Shown here one piece after another: positions 52,077-59,820 of a DNA stretch of 59,820 nucleotides. A program made the translations under genes and the position numbers. This stretch comes from an uncultured Clostridia bacterium (GTDB lineage Bacteria; Bacillota; Clostridia; TANB77; CAG-508): positions 1-59,820 of the forward strand of contig CANQJH010000007.1 of assembly GCA_947624195.1 (NCBI GenBank), in the 5' to 3' direction. A model generated the notes under the pieces. That model saw nothing but the letters and a program-made list of their open reading frames with translations, was not told the DNA's origin and searched no databases. Positions within the stretch are counted from its first letter, which is position 1, and each line of letters opens with the position of its first letter.

Positions 52077-52129
52077 AAAATACACAGCTAAATGTTAGAG
52101 AAAATGTAACACTTTGGCTGTGTATTTTT
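52077..52129 (+). terminator. terminator of the hydrogenase operon
   Basis: AAAATACACAGC pairs with GCTGTGTATTTTT around a 28-base loop; the 3' arm ends in T residues. Confidence 0.82.
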
Positions 52130-52202
52130 ATGCTTTGATTTGCATAAAAAATCAATTTTAGACAATAATATTATAAAACATATTATACGAGGAGTTTTAT
52201 TT

Positions 52203-52640
52203 ATGAAGAGCAAAAATTTAGATATTTTAGACGAAGTTAATAAAGGAGCAACAATGGGAATGGATGCTATTGACATAGTATCGAGCAAGGTAAAAGATGA
52301 AGATTTTGAAGAAGTACTTGACTTAGAATATAACAAGTATAAAGATATATCTAGGAGAGTAAACGAGGTATATGCAAACTATAGTGAAAAAGAACCTCAC
52401 GAAACAAATACAATGAATAAAATAATGACGTGGTACGGAGTACAAATGAAGACAATGAACGATGATACTACCTCAAAATTATCAGAATTATTAATGCAAG
52501 GAACAAATATGGGAATAATTGAAGGAAGAAGGTTAATAAATCAAAATCAAGATATTTTAGCTCCAGAAGTAAGTTCTATATTACAAGATTTTGTTGTAAT
52601 GCAAGAAGACAGTGTGGAAACTTTAAAAAAGTATCTATAA
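52203..52640 (+). CDS. DUF2383-like four-helix (ferritin-like) protein
   Basis: This 145-aa all-helical protein has the spacing of a PA2169/DUF2383 four-helix bundle: DILDEVNKGATMGMDAIDIV, then VLDLEYNKYKDISRRVNEVY, a third helix around NKIMTWYGVQMKTM and SKLSELLMQGTNMGIIEGRR, and a final helix LQDFVVMQEDSVETLKKYL. Family members are thought to be ferritin-like, but I do not see a full set of metal-binding Glu/His. ATG 52203 follows ACGAGGAG; the open frame upstream overlaps the terminator of the hydrogenase operon. Confidence 0.6.
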   Translation: MKSKNLDILDEVNKGATMGMDAIDIVSSKVKDEDFEEVLDLEYNKYKDISRRVNEVYANYSEKEPHETNTMNKIMTWYGVQMKTMNDDTTSKLSELLMQGTNMGIIEGRRLINQNQDILAPEVSSILQDFVVMQEDSVETLKKYL

Positions 52641-52651
52641 AGTATAAGAGT

Positions 52652-52686
52652 AGTAAGTGACTGTATTTACAATCGCTTACTTTTTT
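52652..52686 (+). terminator. terminator after the DUF2383-like gene
   Basis: AGTAAGTGA and TCGCTTACT pair (one wobble position) around a 12-base loop, followed by TTTTT. Confidence 0.85.
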
Positions 52687-52759
52687 GCTATACTTTAGCT
52701 AGGTAATTTGACAAACAGGAAAATTTAGTTATTGCTTTATTATGAGGAGAAATGGAAAG

Positions 52760-54982
52760 ATGGATGATGAAATATTCAAAGAAGAAGAAAAAAAGCTAAA
52801 AAAGACAATAAAAGAGTTAGACGATGAAGAGCAAAGCTTAGAAGAAACTTTATCTACTTCAAATATGCAATACAACATAGAAGATCAAGCAAAAGGGCTC
52901 ATACTTCAAATGTACATTGATAAGCTTGAAAATATAAAAAAGATAAAAAATGAACCATACTTTGCAAGAATGGATTTTAAAGAAAATGGTGGAGCAAACG
53001 AAATATTATATATAGGGAAATTATCAATATTAGATAGTAAATCATTGGAACCAATCGTAGTTGATTGGAGAGCTCCTATTGCGAATTTATATTATGAAGG
53101 CAAACTCGGTAAGGCAAGCTATACAGTTTTAGATAAAAAAATATATGGAGAAATTTTACTAAAAAGGCAATATATAATAGACAATAAGAAACTAAAGAAA
53201 TATGTAGATATTAATATTACTGGAGTTGATGAATTATTACAAAATTCACTTGAAGAAAAAGCAGATGATCGACTAAAAAATATAGTCGCTACAATTCAAG
53301 ATGAACAAAATAAAATAATAAGAGCACCTATGGATTTACCATTAATAGTGCAAGGTGTTGCAGGCAGTGGAAAAACAACAATAGCTCTCCATAGGATTGC
53401 TTATTTAATTTACCACTATGAAAAAGAATTTAAACCAAATGAATTTATGATTATTGCACCAAACAAGTTTTTTCTAAATTATATTTCTAATATATTACCT
53501 GATTTAGGTGTAAATGATGTAAGACAATGTACATTTGAAGATTTTGCATTTGATGTTATAGGGAAAAAATTAAAGGTACCAGACAATAATGAAAAACTTG
53601 TAATGATAGTAAATAAGGAAATTGAAGAAGATTATAAAAATAAAATCAATATCATACTAAAAGAAGCTAAATTTAAGTCTTCGATAAAGTTTAAAAATAT
53701 AATTGATAAATATTTACAGATGATAGAATCGGAGTTTATTCCTAAAATCGACTTTTGCTATAGAGAGCATACAATTATGAAATATTCAGACATTAATGAA
53801 TTATTTATTAATACATATAAGATGTATAGTTTTAAAAGGAGAATATTTGAAATTGAAAAACATTTAACTTATGAACTTAAAAATAAATCTAAAGATATTA
53901 TTGAGGAAATAGAGGAACAAAGGAGCAAAGCAATAAAAAATTTACAAGGGAAAGAGCGTGTAGAAGTATATGAAAATTTTACTAAAGAAATAGATTTGAT
54001 AGAGAAAGGCAATAAAAAAATTGTTAAAAAATATATAAATAAAATAGAAAACAAAGATTGTGTAGAATACTATAAAGACTTTATAAAAAATTATCTTGCT
54101 AAATTTACATCGATAGAAAATGACACTGAAATGAAAGATGTAGTTGAATACATGAAAAAAACGACATTGTCTAATTTAGAAAAAAATGAAGTTTCCTTTG
54201 AAGACCTTGCACCATTAATGTATTTGCAGTATAAAATTATAGGAATAAATGATAAATGTAAAGTAAAACATACCATAATTGATGAAGCTCAGGACTATGG
54301 AGAATTTCAATTCGATATACTAAAAACAATTTTAAACAGCAATTCGCTAACAATTTTAGGAGACATTGCACAGGGAGTACATTTTTATAGGGGAATTGAA
54401 AACTGGAACAAATTTATAGATATTGAATTTAAAGATACTAAAGTTGTTTATACAACTTTGAATAAAACATACAGAACAACAAAAGAAATTATGGATATTG
54501 CGAATCAAGTTATAAGTAAACTTCCAAACTATGAAAGGGAATCTATTGTATTAGGAGAACCTGTTATAAATAGGGAGAATTCTATATATTATCAACAAGT
54601 AAATGACATGAAAGCATTAATAGAAAATATTAATTCAAGAGTAGAAAAGCATATCGAAGACGGTTATAAATCTATTGCAATTATTGGGAAAGATATTAAT
54701 GAATGTAAAGAAATTCAAAAATACATTAATAAAATAAGGGACGATGTAACGTTAATTCAGGCAAAAGATTCAGAATATAATGCAGGAATATCAATTGTAC
54801 CATCTTATTTAGCCAAAGGGCTTGAATTTGACTGTGTAATAATTGCCAACGCAGACGATGTAAATTATACAGAAAGTGTACTGGACATAAAACTGTTATA
54901 TGTAACAATTACAAGAGCTATGAGCAAATTAGATATTTTTTATATTGATAAAATCTCAAAACTGTTGCCACCAAAAATTTAA
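52760..54982 (+). CDS. helD: HelD-like RNA polymerase-recycling helicase
   Basis: HelD is a superfamily 1 (UvrD/Rep-like) motor that pries stalled RNA polymerase off DNA using ATP. The N-terminal coiled coil (about 1-70, EEEKKLKKTIKELDDEEQSL) is the arm inserted into the polymerase channel. WRAPIANLYYEG is a HelD-specific block, Walker A is VQGVAGSGKTTIALHRIAYL, Walker B is IIDEAQDYGEFQFDIL, and TLNKTYRTTKEIMDIAN, GLEFDCVI and LYVTITRAMSKLDIF are SF1 motifs. At 740 aa it has the usual size. ATG 52760 is used because GAGGAG precedes it at the right distance. Such genes often give rifampicin tolerance. Confidence 0.9.
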   Translation: MDDEIFKEEEKKLKKTIKELDDEEQSLEETLSTSNMQYNIEDQAKGLILQMYIDKLENIKKIKNEPYFARMDFKENGGANEILYIGKLSILDSKSLEPIVVDWRAPIANLYYEGKLGKASYTVLDKKIYGEILLKRQYIIDNKKLKKYVDINITGVDELLQNSLEEKADDRLKNIVATIQDEQNKIIRAPMDLPLIVQGVAGSGKTTIALHRIAYLIYHYEKEFKPNEFMIIAPNKFFLNYISNILPDLGVNDVRQCTFEDFAFDVIGKKLKVPDNNEKLVMIVNKEIEEDYKNKINIILKEAKFKSSIKFKNIIDKYLQMIESEFIPKIDFCYREHTIMKYSDINELFINTYKMYSFKRRIFEIEKHLTYELKNKSKDIIEEIEEQRSKAIKNLQGKERVEVYENFTKEIDLIEKGNKKIVKKYINKIENKDCVEYYKDFIKNYLAKFTSIENDTEMKDVVEYMKKTTLSNLEKNEVSFEDLAPLMYLQYKIIGINDKCKVKHTIIDEAQDYGEFQFDILKTILNSNSLTILGDIAQGVHFYRGIENWNKFIDIEFKDTKVVYTTLNKTYRTTKEIMDIANQVISKLPNYERESIVLGEPVINRENSIYYQQVNDMKALIENINSRVEKHIEDGYKSIAIIGKDINECKEIQKYINKIRDDVTLIQAKDSEYNAGISIVPSYLAKGLEFDCVIIANADDVNYTESVLDIKLLYVTITRAMSKLDIFYIDKISKLLPPKI

Positions 54983-55025
54983 TGCTTCCAAAATTAAAAG
55001 AGCTTAAGAAAGTGATTGAAATATT

Positions 55026-55082
55026 AAAAAGTCATTAGGAAAATGTGAACGAAACAGCAAAAAGTCGTTAGAAAAATGTGAG
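55026..55082. repeat. 33-bp two-copy tandem repeat
   Basis: AAAAAGTCATTAGGAAAATG and AAAAAGTCGTTAGAAAAATG begin units at 55026 and 55059. It lies between helD and the AAA ATPase gene, in a spacer with no other feature. Confidence 0.8.
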
Positions 55083-55151
55083 AATATTCTTAAAAGTGAT
55101 TTACTTTTTGTGGATTGGATGTTATAATAAATTTAATCGAAAGGAGTAATA

Positions 55152-56453
55152 ATGTATAGATTTAAAATAGAAGATTTAAAGAAATGGAAAAATTCTAGCA
55201 ATAGAAAGCCATTAATAATTAGAGGAGCTAGACAAGTAGGAAAAACATGGCTAATGAAAGAATTTGGAGCAAAATACTATGAAAAATGTGCATATATAAA
55301 TTTTGATGATAATTCAAGGATGGAAAAACTATTTTCTGAAGATTTCGATGTTGATAGAATTATACAAGGATTAAAAATAGAATCAGGTGTGAATATTGAA
55401 CCAAACAATACTCTTATAATATTAGATGAAATACAAGAAACACCCAAAGCTTTAAAGGCTTTAAAATACTTTTATGAAAATGCAAATGAGTATCATATAA
55501 TTTCTGCTGGTTCTCTTTTAGGCATAGCTATTCACGAAGGAACATCATTTCCAGTTGGAAAAGTTGATTTCTTAGATTTAACTCCATTAAGTTTTTTTGA
55601 ATTTTTAAAAGCTTTGGATGAAAATAATCTATTAGATTTATTAATAAAAAATGATGTTGATATGATAAATATTTTTAGTAATAAGTACATAGAAATGCTT
55701 AAAATGTATATGTATGTCGGAGGAATGCCAGAAGCAGTCAATTATTATATTAAATATAAAGATTTAATAGAAGTAAGAAAGATTCAAAAAAGATTATTAG
55801 AAGCATATGAGCAAGATTTTTCAAAACATGCTCCATCAAATATAGTTCCAAGAATTAGGCAATTATGGAGCAATATACCAACACAATTAGCAAAGGAAAA
55901 TAGAAAGTTCATATATGGTCTTGTTAGAGAAGGAGCAAGGGCAAGAGAGTATGAAATTGCATTATCTTGGCTTATAGATTGCGGTTTAATTTATAAAGTT
56001 AATAGAGTAAATGATAACAAAGTACCGCTAAATGCTTACCAAGATTTTAACGCTTTTAAATTATATTTATTAGATGTGGGATTGTTATGTGCAATGTCAA
56101 ATGTTGATTCTAAAACTTTACTTGAAGGCAACGATATATTTATCGAATTTAAAGGTAGTATAGCAGAGCAATATGTTTTATGTCAATTGAAGCAATGTAC
56201 TGATTTGGAATTATTTTATTGGTCATCAGACACAGGAATTTCAGAAATAGATTTTATTACTCAAATTGGCAAAAATAATGTACCAATTGAAGTTAAATCT
56301 AGTACCAATCTTCAAGCCAAAAGTTTAAAAACTTTTATACAAAAATATAACTCAAAAACAAATGTAAGAACATCAATGGCTAATTATAAAAAAGAAGATA
56401 ACGTAACTAATATACCTTTGTACCAAATTGGCAATTTAATAGATATAATATAA
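55152..56453 (+). CDS. AAA ATPase with DUF4143 C-terminal domain
   Basis: The N-terminal AAA_14 domain has PLIIRGARQVGKTWLMKEFG (Walker A) and TLIILDEIQETPKALKAL (Walker B), with a sensor region IISAGSLLGIAI. The C-terminal DUF4143 domain (about 200-433) contains a winged-helix part and the restriction-endonuclease-like SDTGISEIDFITQIG followed by VPIEVKSS, an E..DF..ExK arrangement. Members are common in anaerobes and mobile regions; their role is unknown, with nuclease or DNA-transaction activity often proposed. It stands alone, with GAAAGGAG upstream and a strong terminator downstream. Confidence 0.88.
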   Translation: MYRFKIEDLKKWKNSSNRKPLIIRGARQVGKTWLMKEFGAKYYEKCAYINFDDNSRMEKLFSEDFDVDRIIQGLKIESGVNIEPNNTLIILDEIQETPKALKALKYFYENANEYHIISAGSLLGIAIHEGTSFPVGKVDFLDLTPLSFFEFLKALDENNLLDLLIKNDVDMINIFSNKYIEMLKMYMYVGGMPEAVNYYIKYKDLIEVRKIQKRLLEAYEQDFSKHAPSNIVPRIRQLWSNIPTQLAKENRKFIYGLVREGARAREYEIALSWLIDCGLIYKVNRVNDNKVPLNAYQDFNAFKLYLLDVGLLCAMSNVDSKTLLEGNDIFIEFKGSIAEQYVLCQLKQCTDLELFYWSSDTGISEIDFITQIGKNNVPIEVKSSTNLQAKSLKTFIQKYNSKTNVRTSMANYKKEDNVTNIPLYQIGNLIDII

Positions 56454-56474
56454 ACAGTAATTTATATGACTATT

Positions 56475-56516
56475 TAAAAGATTATCAACGTAAAAAGATA
56501 ATCTTTTATTTTTTTT
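56475..56516 (+). terminator. terminator of the AAA ATPase gene
   Basis: TAAAAGATTATC and GATAATCTTTTA pair around ten bases, followed by TTTTTTTT. Confidence 0.9.
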
Positions 56517-56527
56517 GTATAAGTATA

Positions 56528-56567
56528 TTGACAAACTGTTATAACTGTTATAATATAAGCATAACAG
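56528..56567 (+). promoter_or_regulatory. promoter and operator of the GntR-ABC operon
   Basis: TTGACA (56528-56533) is followed by TAATAT at 17-base spacing, overlapping a TATAAT. CTGTTAT (56545-56551) is inverted at ATAACAG (56561-56567) with a nine-base gap, and a further direct CTGTTAT lies at 56536-56542. The symmetric pair covers the -10 and start site. That is the expected place for the YtrA-type repressor encoded directly downstream. Confidence 0.78.
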
Positions 56568-56588
56568 CTGCAAAAAAGGAGAAATTTT

Positions 56589-56966
56589 ATGGATATTATT
56601 ATTAGCAATAGTAGTAATCAACCTATTTTTGAGCAAATCAAACAAGCTATAAAAAAGGCGATAGCGACTGATGAATTGAAAGAAAATGAACTGTTGCCAT
56701 CAATCAGAAATTTAGCACAAGATCTTCGAATTAGTGTTATGACAGTAAAAAGAGCTTATGATGAATTAGAACAGGAAGGATTTATTAAGACAATTCACGG
56801 AAAGGGAAGTTTGGTTGCGACAAAAAATATTGAATTATTACGAGAAGAACAGATGAAGGAGATTGAAAAATATATTGATAAAATTATTTTAATATCAAAA
56901 ACATCTAATATAAGTAAAAAAGAAATTTTAGCTACCTTTGAATATTTATTTGGGGAGGATGAATAA
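56589..56966 (+). CDS. GntR-family repressor, YtrA subfamily
   Basis: This is a short 125-aa regulator. The winged helix is residues 8-75 (QPIFEQIKQAIKKAIATDEL, LLPSIRNLAQDLRISVMTVK, AYDELEQEGFIKTIHGKGS). A C-terminal two-helix dimerisation tail with KYIDKIILISKTSNISKKEI follows. This is the YtrA layout, without a metabolite-binding domain. In Bacillus YtrA represses an ABC operon induced by cell-wall antibiotics. The gene is followed with no gap by the ATPase gene at 56967 and carries the operator described at 56528-56567. AAAGGAG precedes the start. Confidence 0.9.
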   Translation: MDIIISNSSNQPIFEQIKQAIKKAIATDELKENELLPSIRNLAQDLRISVMTVKRAYDELEQEGFIKTIHGKGSLVATKNIELLREEQMKEIEKYIDKIILISKTSNISKKEILATFEYLFGEDE

Positions 56967-57824
56967 ATGGAAAATATATTAGAAGTTAAAGATTTATGCA
57001 AAAAATATAAGGAATTTGAATTGAAAAATGTCAATATTACACTGCCTAAAGGGATGATTATGGGCTTCATTGGTGAAAATGGAGCAGGAAAAACAACTAC
57101 AATTAAAGCAATTTTAGGAATAACTGGAGATTATACTGGTGAAATAAAATTATTTGGACTTGACAACAGGAAGGATGACAGAAAAATAAAAGAAAATGTC
57201 GGAGCTGTTTTAGATGATATGTTTTTTCCAGAGATTCTTACGCCAAATGATATAAATACAATTATGAAAGATATTTATAAAAATTGGGATTCAAAGTTAT
57301 ATTTTAAATATTTATCTGATTTTGCATTACCAAGAAATAAAGCAATAAAAACATTGTCTAAAGGAATGAGAAAAAAATTAGAAATAGCGACAGCAATTTC
57401 ACATCATCCAAAGTTATTAATTCTTGATGAGCCAACTGCTGGACTTGATCCAGTAGCAAGAAATGAAGTAATAGATATTTTTCAAAGTTTTATTCAAAAT
57501 GAAGAATGTTCTATTTTCCTATCAAGTCATATTACAACAGATTTAGAACATATTGCAGATTATATTACCTTCATAAATAATGGGAACATTATATTATCAA
57601 AAACTAGAGAAGAATTATTAGAAGATTATGGTATTGTTAAATGCTCAAAAGAAGAATTTGAAAAAATAGATAAAAATGATTTTATTCAATATAAGAAAAG
57701 TAAATATGAATATAAAGTTTTAATTGAAAACAGAAAGACTTTTAGTAAGAAATATAAAATTAATACAATAGATAAAATTACACTTGAAGAACTTATGGTA
57801 TTAATGATTAAGGGGGAAAAGTAA
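56967..57824 (+). CDS. ABC transporter ATPase (YtrB-like)
   Basis: This is the ATP-binding subunit of an ABC-2-type exporter. Walker A is GFIGENGAGKTTTIKAILG, the signature region is TLSKGMRKKLEIATAIS, Walker B is LLILDEPTAGLDPVARNEVI, and the H-loop is in IFLSSHITTDLEHIADY. The domain order and the downstream permease fit a YtrB-type exporter of peptides or envelope-active compounds. At 285 aa it carries a C-terminal regulatory extension of about 60 residues. GGGGAGGATG forms the ribosome binding site inside the end of the repressor gene. Confidence 0.92.
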   Translation: MENILEVKDLCKKYKEFELKNVNITLPKGMIMGFIGENGAGKTTTIKAILGITGDYTGEIKLFGLDNRKDDRKIKENVGAVLDDMFFPEILTPNDINTIMKDIYKNWDSKLYFKYLSDFALPRNKAIKTLSKGMRKKLEIATAISHHPKLLILDEPTAGLDPVARNEVIDIFQSFIQNEECSIFLSSHITTDLEHIADYITFINNGNIILSKTREELLEDYGIVKCSKEEFEKIDKNDFIQYKKSKYEYKVLIENRKTFSKKYKINTIDKITLEELMVLMIKGEK

Positions 57825-58456
57825 TGTTAGGTTTTATAAAAAAAGATTTATTAATGATAAAAAGTAATATTAAAATTTTTGCAATTTTATTACTTATATA
57901 TGTAGTGATGGCTTTTCAAGGTCAAATGGATTTATCATTTTTATTACCTTTTATGAGCGTAATGATTATGATGTCAACATTTAGTTATGATTCCTACAAT
58001 AAATGGGATGCTTATACAATATCTTTGCCAGATGGTAGGAAAAATAGTGTAAAAGCCAAATATTTAGCAACTTTAATACTAATAATTGCAACAACTATAA
58101 TTATAACGACATTATCTTTTACGATTTCTTATGCTAAAACAAAAACTATAGATTTTGTAAACATCACAGCAGCAATATTTGGCTCTCTTTTTGCTACAAT
58201 TTTATTACAATCATTTATTTACCCAGCAATGTATAAATTTGGCCCAGAAAAAGCAAGAATTGGATTGATGACTATAATTTTTTGTGTTGCTGTTATAGGA
58301 GGATTTATTGTACAATATGTTGATTTTTCAACCATTATTAACGTTTTAAATTATATACAAGAATATTGGATTATTGTGTTTTTAATAACTATGATTTTAA
58401 TGTTATATATATCATATAAAATATCAGAAAGAATTTACATTAAAAAAGAAATGTAG
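57824..58456 (+). CDS. ABC-2 type transporter permease
   Basis: This 210-aa membrane subunit with six predicted helices begins MLGFIKKDLLMIKSNIKIFA. The ectoplasmic-side TFSYDSYNKWDAYTISLPDG, followed by RKNSVKAKYLATLI, is typical of the ABC2_membrane_2 group that pairs with YtrB-like ATPases. It overlaps the ATPase stop by one base (TAATG), so it is translationally coupled. Substrate is unknown; the repressor type suggests response to cell-envelope stress. Confidence 0.85.
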   Translation: MLGFIKKDLLMIKSNIKIFAILLLIYVVMAFQGQMDLSFLLPFMSVMIMMSTFSYDSYNKWDAYTISLPDGRKNSVKAKYLATLILIIATTIIITTLSFTISYAKTKTIDFVNITAAIFGSLFATILLQSFIYPAMYKFGPEKARIGLMTIIFCVAVIGGFIVQYVDFSTIINVLNYIQEYWIIVFLITMILMLYISYKISERIYIKKEM

Positions 58457-58481
58457 ATGGCGTGTTCTGTATCATCAATTA

Positions 58482-58503
58482 AACCTTACAAAAATGTAAG
58501 GTT
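58482..58503. terminator. hairpin after the ABC-2 permease gene
   Basis: AACCTTACA and TGTAAGGTT are perfectly complementary around AAAA, 26 bases past the stop. No T-run follows, so it may be a weak terminator or an mRNA 3' end. Downstream to 58632 I see only a weak GGCA/TGCCTTTTT hairpin (about 58563-58607) that might be the true terminator. Confidence 0.45.
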
Positions 58504-58632
58504 ATTGTAAGGTAAATCGATGGCAACTATTTATTAAAGCTATTATAATCTAACTTAAAAGAAGGCAACTAAATTTAAATAGTTCATATTCTATGCCTTT
58601 TTGAGTAATATAAGAAAGGAAGTCTATTAATT

Positions 58633-59400
58633 ATGGAAAGAATTTTAGAAGTACAAAATATTGAAAAATACTATGGAAACAAATCGAACTTAACAAAGGC
58701 AATAGACAATATTAGCTTTAATGTTGACAAAGGAGAATTTATAGGCATTATGGGTGCGAGTGGTTCAGGGAAAACCACATTATTAAATTGCATATCTACA
58801 ATAGATAAAGTTACCTCTGGACACATAATTGTTAATAATGAAGATATCACGAAATTAAGAGGAAACAACTTGAATAAGTTTAGAAGGAAAGAACTTGGAT
58901 TTATCTTTCAAGATTTCAATTTATTAGATACTTTAAATTGCTACGAAAATATAGCACTTAGCCTAACAATTCAAAAAGTAAATGCAAAAGAGATTGATAA
59001 AAGAGTAAATGATATTGCTGAAAAATTGGAAATAAAACAAATACTAAAGAAATATCCTTATCAGGTATCAGGCGGACAAAAACAAAGAGTAGCTATCTGC
59101 CGAGCGATTATTACAAATCCAAAACTGGTTTTAGCAGATGAGCCAACTGGAGCATTAGATTCAAAATCTGCAAGGCAATTATTAGAAACTTTTGAGTTTT
59201 TAAATCAAAAGTTACAAGCTACAATTTTGATGGTAACTCACGATGCTTTTACAGCCTCTTATACTAATAGAATTTTATTTATCAAAGATGGAAAAATCTT
59301 TAATGAATTAATTAGAGGAAATGATACAAGAAAACAATTTTTTGAAAAAATAATTGATGTGCAAACACTTCTTGGAGGTGATTTGAACAATGTTATTTAA
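58633..59400 (+). CDS. bceA: BceA-like ABC transporter ATPase
   Basis: This is the ATPase of an antimicrobial peptide resistance exporter (BceAB/MacB type). Walker A is GIMGASGSGKTTLLNCIST, the Q-loop is LGFIFQDFNLLDTLNCYENI, the signature is YQVSGGQKQRVAICRAI, Walker B is PKLVLADEPTGALDSKSARQ and the H-loop is ILMVTHDAFTAS. The C-terminal RGNDTRKQFFEKIIDVQTLL, typical of BceA, is present. AAAGGAAG precedes the start. The usual BceRS two-component system is not visible upstream; it may lie downstream, beyond the window. Confidence 0.9.
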   Translation: MERILEVQNIEKYYGNKSNLTKAIDNISFNVDKGEFIGIMGASGSGKTTLLNCISTIDKVTSGHIIVNNEDITKLRGNNLNKFRRKELGFIFQDFNLLDTLNCYENIALSLTIQKVNAKEIDKRVNDIAEKLEIKQILKKYPYQVSGGQKQRVAICRAIITNPKLVLADEPTGALDSKSARQLLETFEFLNQKLQATILMVTHDAFTASYTNRILFIKDGKIFNELIRGNDTRKQFFEKIIDVQTLLGGDLNNVI

Positions 59401-59820
59401 GTTATCTATAAAAAATATGATGAAGAGTATAAAAGATTATACTATATACTTTTTGACACTAGTTCTAGGTGTAGCAATATTTTATATGTTCAACTCATTA
59501 GATAGTCAACAAGCAATGCTTGAAGTATCTCAATCTACAAGAGAAATTATAAAACTAATGTTAGGAATGCTTGGAATAGTATCGGTATTTGTAGCAATAG
59601 TTTTAGGATTATTAATTGTATATGCAAACAATTTCTTAATAAATAGAAGAAAAAATGAATTTGGCATATATATGACATTGGGTATGGGCAAAAGACAGAT
59701 ATCTCAAATAATTTTAATAGAAACAATATTTGTTGGAGTAATATCACTTATAGCTGGACTTGTTATTGGTGTATTTGCATCACAATTTATGTCTATACTA
59801 GTTGGCAAATTGTTCGAAGC
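59390..59820 (+). CDS. bceB: BceB-like ABC transporter permease, N-terminal part
   Basis: The frame opens at ATG 59390 after CTTGGAGGTG, overlapping the BceA-like stop by 11 bases, and runs off the window. The visible 143 residues start MLFKLSIKNMMKSIKDYTIY and include three helices (about 20-37, 57-78, 110-130). The FtsX-like permease motif NRRKNEFGIYMTLGMGKRQI marks the BceB/YxdM type. The large extracellular peptide-sensing domain expected after the second helix group is outside the window. The stop is not seen. Confidence 0.85.
   Translation, partial: MLFKLSIKNMMKSIKDYTIYFLTLVLGVAIFYMFNSLDSQQAMLEVSQSTREIIKLMLGMLGIVSVFVAIVLGLLIVYANNFLINRRKNEFGIYMTLGMGKRQISQIILIETIFVGVISLIAGLVIGVFASQFMSILVGKLFE

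Overview
The window is AT-rich chromosomal DNA of an anaerobic, endospore-forming member of the Bacillota, most likely a Clostridia lineage. The evidence is strong AGGAGG-type ribosome binding sites, classical TTGACA/TATAAT promoters, a CwlJ/GerQ-like germination pair, rubrerythrin, a bifurcating-type [FeFe] hydrogenase, and only bacterial house-keeping families. No plasmid or phage backbone is visible. One degenerate IS4-type transposase (about 19.0-20.2 kb) is the only mobile element recognised. I cannot name the species.

Layout. 0-9.2 kb: tRNA-Leu(UAG) on the minus strand, an rRNA methyltransferase, an L,D-transpeptidase, the CwlJ/GerQ-like pair, two minus-strand membrane genes, an HD phosphohydrolase, a structured-RNA candidate (5725-5920), rubrerythrin, a NadR-like nucleotidyltransferase, tyrS and rpsO. 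9.2-16.4 kb: pnp, then a tightly coupled group of two membrane glycosyltransferases, a P-loop/Asp23-like fusion and a CMP kinase/acyltransferase fusion. 16.4-20.3 kb is accessory: a Panacea-type toxin-antitoxin pair with its own promoter, an AG-dinucleotide-repeat reading frame, a prepilin-like surface protein and the broken IS. 20.3-25.1 kb: typA, trmR, a cadherin-like membrane protein and an unusual phosphofructokinase. 25.1-37.7 kb: a Wzx/Wzy-type surface polysaccharide cluster with argS in the middle. 37.7-47.5 kb: glmM, fba, a dockerin-bearing amidase next to a membrane-anchored adhesin-like protein, smpB, a DtxR-like repressor with an evident operator, and mnmA. 47.6-52.1 kb: the hydrogenase operon. 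52.2-59.8 kb: a ferritin-like four-helix protein, a HelD-type helicase, an AAA/DUF4143 ATPase, a GntR(YtrA)-controlled ABC exporter and a BceAB-type exporter that runs off the end.

How the parts relate. Cell-envelope biology dominates: polysaccharide polymerisation, flipping and UDP-ManNAc chemistry, GlcN-1-P supply (GlmM), peptidoglycan remodelling (L,D-transpeptidase, CwlJ, amidase), surface proteins and antibiotic-type ABC exporters. Energy metabolism is fermentative (phosphofructokinase, class II aldolase, HydABC).

The observations I consider most worth following are: the structured RNA at 5725-5920, with a diverged partial relative on the opposite strand at 40691-40766 whose base pairs co-vary; the Panacea pair with an unassigned toxin; two simple-sequence tracts that look phase-variable (an AG tract at 17646-17665 and a G9 tract in a ribosome binding site at 45211-45219); the DtxR-like regulator with a perfect inverted repeat on its own promoter and a cysteine-rich tail; the dockerin amidase with its neighbour; and a recurrent pattern of short tandem duplications in gene-to-gene junctions.
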